Shown in pieces: positions 58,712 to 64,000 of a DNA stretch of 64,000 nucleotides (the stretch's first letter is position 1; every line of letters begins with the position of its first letter). The notes under the pieces were generated by a model. That model ran no database searches and was not told where the DNA came from. It saw only the letters and a list, made by a program, of their open reading frames with translations. Both the position numbers and the translations under genes were made by a program. This DNA comes from Agrobacterium tumefaciens (GTDB lineage Bacteria > Pseudomonadota > Alphaproteobacteria > Rhizobiales > Rhizobiaceae), in contig NZ_WJOK01000006.1 in the NCBI RefSeq assembly GCF_009649785.1, positions 62,001-126,000 on the forward strand, in the 5' to 3' direction.

Positions 58712-59752
58712 ATGAGTGAACTCGAGATCAGCAATATCAGCAAGGATTACGGTTTGAGCCGGGCGCTTCATCCCGTGTCGATCACTGTCGAGCGGGGCGA
58801 ATTCGTCACCATTCTCGGCCCCTCGGGCTGCGGCAAGTCCACGCTTTTGCGCATCCTCACCGGCATCAGCCAGCCTTCGGGAGGCGAAGTCCGGCTGGGC
58901 GGCAAGCGTATCGATCAGGCGCCGCCGGAAGCGCGCGACATCGCCTTGGTTTTTCAGTCCTATGCGCTTTTCCCGCATATGTCGGTTGCCAAAAACCTTG
59001 GCTTCGGCCTGAAGATGAAGAAGGTCCCGAAGGACGAGCGCGCGCGCCGCATCGCCCATGCGCTTGAAATCTGTAATCTTGCCGGTCTGGTGGATCGCAT
59101 GCCGCGGCAACTGTCCGGCGGGCAGCAGCAGCGCGTGGCGCTGGCGCGCGCCATTGTCATGCAGCCAAGCCTCTTGCTGTTCGACGAGCCGCTCTCGAAC
59201 CTCGACGCCAAGCTCCGCGACACGCTGCGCCATGAACTGACTGAACTTCACCGCCGGATCGGCGCGACCAGCCTTTATGTGACGCATGATCAGGCCGAGG
59301 CCATGGCGATGTCGGACCGGATCGTGGTGATGAATGCCGGCCGCGTCGTTGAAGTGGGAACACCGCTCGAACTTTACCGTGCGCCCAAACACGCCTTTAC
59401 CGCCGGTTTTCTGGGGCAGACCAACCTTTTGCCGGTTTTGGCTGAGGGTAGGCAGGCGCAATTGCCCTGGGAGCAGTCCGTAACGCTGGATGCGACTGCT
59501 GCCGGCTCCGCACAGATTTCGGTTCGTCCGGAAAACATCCACATCAGCGCCGACGAGGCGGGTGCCGGCACGGTCTCTGCCGTTTCCTTCATGGGCGCCA
59601 ATGCGCTCTATACGGTCGAAATCGGCGGCCACCAGATCAAGATCAGCCAGTCCGGTGCGGAAAATCTTATCGATGCGGGACGCAGGGTCGCCTTGCGTTT
59701 TCCCGGATCGGTGCATTTGCTCGATGACGGGCAGGCAGGGGAGGCGGCGTGA
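58712..59752 (+). CDS. ABC transporter ATPase, PotA/UgpC-like
   Basis: This is a 346-residue ATPase. Walker [10 protein letters not shown] is near residue 38, signature [14 protein letters not shown] near 133, Walker [17 protein letters not shown] near 154, and YVTHDQAEAMAM with the switch histidine near 191. The C-terminal TOBE-type domain (QISVRPENIHISADE near 270) is present. The ATG follows the binding-protein gene by 85 bases and overlaps the first permease by four bases (ATGA). Confidence 0.9.
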   Translation: MSELEISNISKDYGLSRALHPVSITVERGEFVTILGPSGCGKSTLLRILTGISQPSGGEVRLGGKRIDQAPPEARDIALVFQSYALFPHMSVAKNLGFGLKMKKVPKDERARRIAHALEICNLAGLVDRMPRQLSGGQQQRVALARAIVMQPSLLLFDEPLSNLDAKLRDTLRHELTELHRRIGATSLYVTHDQAEAMAMSDRIVVMNAGRVVEVGTPLELYRAPKHAFTAGFLGQTNLLPVLAEGRQAQLPWEQSVTLDATAAGSAQISVRPENIHISADEAGAGTVSAVSFMGANALYTVEIGGHQIKISQSGAENLIDAGRRVALRFPGSVHLLDDGQAGEAA

Positions 59753-60606
59753 TGCGCGGGGTGCTTCGCGACAGGCGCGCCCAGCTGCTGGTCCTGCTTG
59801 CGCCGGGAGTGGGGTATTTGCTGATCTTCTTCGGCGGTCCGCTGCTTTCGGCACTGATCGGCAGCTTCAGGCAGGACGATGGCAGCTTCACGCTGATGTT
59901 CTACGAGCGGATCTTCACACGTCCGTCGATGATCCGCGGCCTGACGACTTCCATCTATTACGGTGTCATGCCGGTGATGGTGTCGCTTGCGGCTTCGGTG
60001 CCGCTGGCGCTTCTGATCCGCAAGAGCTTTCTCGGCCGCAAGCTGTTCAGCGGCCTTTACAAGCTGCCGATGGCGGTGCCCGGCATTATCGTTGGCCTGA
60101 TGGTGATCGTCGTTTTCGAAAGGGGCGGTTTTCTCGACCGGCTGGTCGCGCCGCTCGGGCTTGAGTTGCCCAAACTCGTGCGTGACGACTGGGGCATTGG
60201 CGTCATTCTCGCCAGTGTCTGGAAGCAGATACCCTTCATGACGCTGATCATCGCCAGTGCCTTTGCCGCCATTCCGGAGGACATCCGTTACGCGTCGCGC
60301 ACGCTTGGGGCTTCGCGGCTGAAGACCTTTCTGTTCGTCGAAGTTCCGCTCGCGATGCCAGGCATCACCGCCGCCATCCTTCTTACCTTCATCGGCTCCA
60401 TGGGTTCCTACGCCATTCCCGATATTGTCGGTCCGCCCACTGCCCGGCCGCTTTCGGTTCTCATGGTCACGGAGTTCAATCAGGGGCGGTTCAATCAGGT
60501 CTATGCCATGGGCATGGTGCTGAGCCTCTTCGCGGTCTCCGTCCTGCTTCTGTATTACTCCCTGACATCCCGCATCGGCCCCGGCCAAACCCGAGGAGAC
60601 GCATAA
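59749..60606 (+). CDS. ABC transporter permease, PotB/CysT-like
   Basis: This is a 285-residue membrane protein. It has helices at LLVLLAPGVGYLLIFFGGPL and VMVSLAASVPLALLI, and the EAA-type loop DIRYASRTLGASRLKTFLFVEVPLAM near residues 182-207. It starts at the ATG overlapping the ATPase stop and ends sharing one base with the next start (TAATG). It forms the channel with the next permease. Confidence 0.87.
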   Translation: MMRGVLRDRRAQLLVLLAPGVGYLLIFFGGPLLSALIGSFRQDDGSFTLMFYERIFTRPSMIRGLTTSIYYGVMPVMVSLAASVPLALLIRKSFLGRKLFSGLYKLPMAVPGIIVGLMVIVVFERGGFLDRLVAPLGLELPKLVRDDWGIGVILASVWKQIPFMTLIIASAFAAIPEDIRYASRTLGASRLKTFLFVEVPLAMPGITAAILLTFIGSMGSYAIPDIVGPPTARPLSVLMVTEFNQGRFNQVYAMGMVLSLFAVSVLLLYYSLTSRIGPGQTRGDA

Positions 60607-61469
60607 TGAGCGCCATTGCCCTCGAACCTGTCACCATGACCCGCCGCCGCACCTTCACGCCGGACGACCGGATTTTTGTCTCCATCGGGCTCTTTACCGC
60701 GCTGGCGCTCGCTATCGCCGTGCCTCTGGTGCTGATGTTCCTGTGGAGCATTGCCGATGGATGGACGCCGCCTCTGGTGGTGCCGAAGGATTACACCACC
60801 ACGCGCTGGGCGAGCATTCTTGGCGATGCAAGCCTCATCCAGGCCGCCGTCAACAGCATCCTCATCGCCCTCGTCGTGACTTTCTCCACGGCCGCGATCG
60901 CCCTGCCCACCGCGTGGGCCATGGCCCGTTTTCCCTTCCGGCTGAAACGGCTGGTGGAGATCTTCATTCTGGCCCCCATCATCATTCCGGGGCTGGTCGT
61001 CGCTGTCGGCATCGGCCAGGTGTTTCTTCTTTTTGGTCTCGCTTATTCGGTGACCGGGGTTATCCTTGTGCAGATCGTCGGCACGCTGCCGCTGATGATA
61101 CGGCTGATGACGGCGACGCTCGAAACCATTCCCGACGACCTGATCCATGCCGCCCGTTCGCTCGGCGCGGGAACGGCCGGCATTGTCATTCACATCATCC
61201 TGCCGCTTGCGGTGCCCGGCCTTCTGGCCGGTGGCCTGATGTCCTTCATCGGCAGCTTCGAGGAATTCGACAAGTCCTTCATCGTCGGTGCGCCTGTCGT
61301 GCAGACGCTGCCGATCAAGCTCTACATGTATCTCGACCCCTATTCGATGCAGATCCCGCTGGCCTCCATCGTCTCCTTCATCCTGCTTCTTCCCGCACTC
61401 GTCGTTTTCATCATCGCCGGCCGCATTCTGCGTGACGACCTGATGGCGGCGGGCATGGGGAAAATCTGA
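60606..61469 (+). CDS. ABC transporter permease, PotC-like
   Basis: This is a 287-residue membrane protein starting MSAIALEPVTMTRRRTFTPD. Helices include LFTALALAIAVPLVLMFLW and IFILAPIIIPGLVVAVGIG, with the EAA-type loop DDLIHAARSLGAGTAGIVIHIILPLA near residues 178-203. The start overlaps the previous stop by one base. GDPD follows after a 38-base gap without a hairpin, so the enzyme genes probably share the transcript. Confidence 0.87.
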   Translation: MSAIALEPVTMTRRRTFTPDDRIFVSIGLFTALALAIAVPLVLMFLWSIADGWTPPLVVPKDYTTTRWASILGDASLIQAAVNSILIALVVTFSTAAIALPTAWAMARFPFRLKRLVEIFILAPIIIPGLVVAVGIGQVFLLFGLAYSVTGVILVQIVGTLPLMIRLMTATLETIPDDLIHAARSLGAGTAGIVIHIILPLAVPGLLAGGLMSFIGSFEEFDKSFIVGAPVVQTLPIKLYMYLDPYSMQIPLASIVSFILLLPALVVFIIAGRILRDDLMAAGMGKI

Positions 61470-61507
61470 TCCGGGCAACCCAACTCCGGTAAACGCAACA
61501 TCCGAAA

Positions 61508-62413
61508 GTGAAAAAAATGCCTCAAACCCTTGCAGCCCAACGAAAAGTCTCCAATCCGTGCAACGTTCTCGCCCTCTGCTCGCGCGACAATCCCGCGATC
61601 CTCACCATCGCCCATCGTGGGTTCTGGACCGCGACCGCTGAAAATTCGCTGGCTTCGGTTCGCGCAGCGGTCGCTGCCGGTGTGGAGATGATCGAGATCG
61701 ACACGCAGGCGACGGCCGATGGCCGGCTGGTCGTCATTCACGACGAGACGCTCGACCGCACGACGACGGGGCGGGGGACAGTGAGCGAACTGGCCTTTGA
61801 TGTCATCCGTTCCGCACGGCTGAAGGCAGGTGCTGGCGGCGATGCAGCCGATGTGACGGAGGAATGCGTACCGACGCTGGAAGAATTGCTGGAAGAGGCG
61901 CGTGGCAAAATCACCGTCAATATCGATACCAAGTTCACCCGTGACCTGCCTCAGGTCATGGAAACCGTACTGCGCCTCGGCGTCGCAGATCAGGTTCTGG
62001 TGAAAACCGATATCGATCCTGAAGCCGAGCATTTCGATGTGCTGGATACCGACTGGTTCGGCAAAATCCCGCATATGCCGATGTTTCCGGTGAGAAAGGG
62101 CAAGTTTGCCGAGGATCTGCGCCGCATCGAAGCGTTGCGCGCGCCGATGATCGAGGTAAAATTTACCGATATCGCTGATCTGGTCGAAGGCCGCGCCGAA
62201 ATGGAGCGTCAGAATATCCGCCTCTGGATCAACACGCTCGACGTTTCCCATTGCCTCGATCTCAACGACACGCGCGCACTTTCCGATGCAGAAGGTGTGT
62301 GGGGCGCACTGGCGCAGGTCGGCGTCGGTGCAATCCAGACGGATGAAGTCGAGGCCTTTACGGGCTGGCTTAAGGCGGATGCAGGCGAGACGGGCAGGTC
62401 ATGGACACGATGA
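61508..62413 (+). CDS. Glycerophosphodiester phosphodiesterase family protein (AccF-like role proposed)
   Basis: This is a 301-residue GDPD-family TIM barrel. The catalytic HRG motif AHRGFWTATAENS is near residue 34; EIDTQATADGRLVVIHDETL near 60-79 with E, D and H metal/catalytic residues and DRTTTGRG after it are all intact. It has no signal peptide, so it hydrolyses imported phosphodiesters in the cytosol. GTG at 61508 is used; ATG at 61517 is an alternative; neither has a strong ribosome site. It overlaps the following phosphatase gene by 13 bases. The GDPD-plus-phosphatase pair behind an importer parallels AccF and AccG of agrocinopine catabolism. Confidence 0.85.
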   Translation: MKKMPQTLAAQRKVSNPCNVLALCSRDNPAILTIAHRGFWTATAENSLASVRAAVAAGVEMIEIDTQATADGRLVVIHDETLDRTTTGRGTVSELAFDVIRSARLKAGAGGDAADVTEECVPTLEELLEEARGKITVNIDTKFTRDLPQVMETVLRLGVADQVLVKTDIDPEAEHFDVLDTDWFGKIPHMPMFPVRKGKFAEDLRRIEALRAPMIEVKFTDIADLVEGRAEMERQNIRLWINTLDVSHCLDLNDTRALSDAEGVWGALAQVGVGAIQTDEVEAFTGWLKADAGETGRSWTR

Positions 62414-63195
62414 ACCAGCGCCTCGAGCGTGCAGCCGGCATCATAGAGGAGGCGATGGGTCTTGCCCTTCGCTTTTTCGAAGCGCGCGGCAGCATTGCCA
62501 CCCGCACCAAGGGTTTTCAGGACTTCGTCTCGGAAGCGGATACCGCGGTTGAAAGGCTGGTGCGCGACCGGCTGGCGGCGGCATTTCCGGGTGAAACCGT
62601 TCTCGGCGAGGAGATGGGCGGGATCGCAGATGACGCCTATTGGATCATCGATCCCATCGACGGCACCGCAAACTTCCTGCGCGGCTCACCACTCTGGGGC
62701 ATCTCGCTGGGCTTCGTGCGCAACGGCGTCCCGGAAATCGGGGTCGTCGCCATGCCAGTCTTCCAGGAGATCTATTCGGCTGCCGAAGGAACAGGGTTGT
62801 TGCTGAACGGCAAGCCGCTTGCGCGCGATGTTCCATTTAAGGAAGTGCAGGTGACGTCGCTCGGTGACAGCGCGTCTGCCGATGCCGCGGAGGTGGCGGC
62901 GCTCAATGTCGGCTTGAGGCATGCCGGCTGGGTGGTGGAATCCATCCGTTCGACCTCGATTTCACTGGTTTTTGCAGCGCGCGGCATCTTCGATGGCCAT
63001 CTGCAAAAACTGACGACCATGTGGGACATCGCCGGTGGCGTTGTTCTGGCAAGGGAGGCGGGTCTTGACGTGCGGATTGGAACGCGCGGCGAAACCGGCA
63101 TTCCCTGGGTTGCCGCCGCAACGCCTGAATTGATGGCCGTGACGGAGACGCTCTGGCCTGAGATCGCGGAATTGGTCCCGGCCGAACTTGCCTGA
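62401..63195 (+). CDS. Inositol-monophosphatase-family phosphatase (AccG-like role proposed)
   Basis: This is a 264-residue protein of the IMPase/FBPase superfamily. The metal motifs are all visible: GEEMGG near residue 63, DPIDGTANFL near 82, and WDIAGGVVLAREAG near 210. It would remove phosphate from inositol-1-phosphate or another sugar phosphate released by the GDPD. The gene starts 13 bases before the GDPD stop; a second ATG at 62407 is also possible. No terminator of its own is seen; the hairpin at 63212-63244 has its T-run on the other strand. Confidence 0.86.
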   Translation: MDTMNQRLERAAGIIEEAMGLALRFFEARGSIATRTKGFQDFVSEADTAVERLVRDRLAAAFPGETVLGEEMGGIADDAYWIIDPIDGTANFLRGSPLWGISLGFVRNGVPEIGVVAMPVFQEIYSAAEGTGLLLNGKPLARDVPFKEVQVTSLGDSASADAAEVAALNVGLRHAGWVVESIRSTSISLVFAARGIFDGHLQKLTTMWDIAGGVVLAREAGLDVRIGTRGETGIPWVAAATPELMAVTETLWPEIAELVPAELA

Positions 63196-63201
63196 AATTT
63201 C

Positions 63202-63244
63202 CATAAAAACCGGTGCCGGGTGAGAGATCCAGACACCCGGCGCC
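63202..63244 (-). terminator. Rho-independent terminator for the right-hand ROK gene
   Basis: GGTGCCGGGTG (63212-63222) and CACCCGGCGCC (63234-63244) pair at ten of eleven bases around an 11-base loop. On the minus strand the stem is followed by GTTTTTATGG, as expected for a terminator after the ROK stop at 63287. Confidence 0.7.
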
Positions 63245-63286
63245 TTCCACCGGCAACTGGACCGAAAAAACTCTGACGACTGGTGG

Positions 63287-64000
63287 TTATGCCCAACCCT
63301 TCAGCGCCCGGCCGGAATAATAGCTGGGCGTTGTGGCGCGGTAGATCGGTATGCTGGCGGCACCGAGATGGGGCAGGTCGCTCATCATCGATTTGCGTAT
63401 TTCAGGCGGCTCGACGAAAAAGTCTTCGCCGAGCATTTCCAGCGAGCCGATGCGCTGGACGATGTGTTCAAGAACCCAGTCGGGTAGCGATCCGCCAAAA
63501 ATGATGGCGCCGGGATCCATCGTTCGGGCAACCGTCAGCGCCAGCAGACGAAGCTGGTCGGTCGCCCTTTCCAGCCAGGCAACCACGGCGGGGTGGTCGC
63601 AATAGCTTTCATCAATATCTTTCAAACGCCGGATGCCCACTCCGTGGGCGGCCAGCGTGTCGCAAAGGTCCTGTCCAGAGGGACGTGGATTGGATTTGGG
63701 AAACAGGCCGCCAAACTCGCCGGCATTGCCGTTCGTGCCGCGATAGAGATGGCGCTGAACCACAACGGCGCCGCCTATGCCGTATGTCAGCCAGATCATC
63801 GCAAAATTGCGGATGCTTCGACCCGCTCCGTAATATAGCTCCGAGAGGATGACGGTATTGCCGTCATTTTCGTGAAAGACCGGGAAATCGAAATAGGGCT
63901 GGAAGTCCTTGTCCACGTCGATGTCGCGCCAGCTCTCGAATTGCTTGATGCGAAAGACATGGCCTCGGTCACGTTTGAAGTGGCCTGGAAAGCTGATGCC
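63287..64000 (-). CDS. Second ROK-family regulator (partial, N-terminus outside window)
   Basis: About 237 residues of the C-terminal kinase-like domain are visible; the reading frame stays open to the right window edge (GISFPGHFKRDRGHVF at the edge), so the HTH lies outside. ROK features are LTYGIGGAVVVQRH and RGTNGNAGEFGG. The segment resembles the ROK regulator at 56103 in layout (NAGEFxG, then GGxLPxW/ALxxxI). The gene is convergent with the phosphatase gene. It may regulate the cassette or genes to the right; which one cannot be decided from this window. Confidence 0.82.
   Translation of the reverse strand, partial: GISFPGHFKRDRGHVFRIKQFESWRDIDVDKDFQPYFDFPVFHENDGNTVILSELYYGAGRSIRNFAMIWLTYGIGGAVVVQRHLYRGTNGNAGEFGGLFPKSNPRPSGQDLCDTLAAHGVGIRRLKDIDESYCDHPAVVAWLERATDQLRLLALTVARTMDPGAIIFGGSLPDWVLEHIVQRIGSLEMLGEDFFVEPPEIRKSMMSDLPHLGAASIPIYRATTPSYYSGRALKGWA

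Overview
The window is high-GC, densely packed alphaproteobacterial DNA. Gene content, operon style (ATGA, GTGA and TAATG overlaps), rhizobial-type palindromic repeats and regulatory motifs all suggest a member of the Rhizobiaceae, most likely Agrobacterium/Rhizobium. It is probably an accessory or secondary replicon rich in plant-compound catabolism; the replicon assignment is inference. No tRNA, rRNA, insertion sequence, phage gene or CRISPR array was seen.

Layout. (1) 1-5.1 kb: myo-inositol catabolism, iolE (cut by the window edge), iolD, iolC and an RpiR-type iolR with a good IolR operator. (2) 5.3-9.9 kb: a branched-chain-amino-acid-type ABC importer preceded by a perfect PcaQ box, so probably the protocatechuate importer pcaMNVWX. 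(3) 10.2-18.6 kb: a small unknown protein, a dipeptide/oligopeptide ABC importer with a co-transcribed M14 carboxypeptidase, and a small ABM-type monooxygenase. (4) 18.7-26.7 kb: a quinate/shikimate module made of quiC1, a TetR regulator, type II dehydroquinase, a shikimate/quinate dehydrogenase and an amino-acid-type importer with two tandem binding proteins. (5) 27.0-37.4 kb: the protocatechuate/beta-ketoadipate cluster pcaBGHCD, pcaQ, pobA, pobR, pcaR and pcaIJF. (6) 37.8-42.9 kb: a LacI regulator, an orphan sugar-binding protein, and iolH-, iolG- and iolI-like genes. (7) 43.1-53.9 kb: a probable pectin/rhamnogalacturonan oligosaccharide locus with a LacI regulator, a CUT1 importer, GH28, GH105 and an unrecognised 841-residue protein. 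(8) 54.1-56.0 kb: an exported PAP2/acid phosphatase-like protein with a beta-strand repeat tail. (9) 56.1-64 kb: two ROK regulators flanking a PotABCD/FbpABC-type importer, a glycerophosphodiester phosphodiesterase and an inositol-monophosphatase-family phosphatase.

How the genes work together. Quinate or shikimate (AroE-like, AroQ, QuiC1) and 4-hydroxybenzoate (PobA) all flow to protocatechuate. PcaHG, PcaB, PcaC, PcaD, PcaIJ and PcaF then take it to succinyl-CoA and acetyl-CoA. Two PcaQ boxes tie the importer at 5-10 kb to the pcaDCHGB operon 20 kb away. A second shared motif (20665-20682 and 26805-26822) ties quiC1/tetR to the importer at 22.8-26.7 kb.

The most novel candidates are the 841-residue protein at 49831-52356, a possible new polysaccharide lyase supplying the GH105, and the phosphodiester-uptake cassette at 57.4-63.2 kb, whose GDPD plus IMPase pair resembles the agrocinopine enzymes AccF and AccG.
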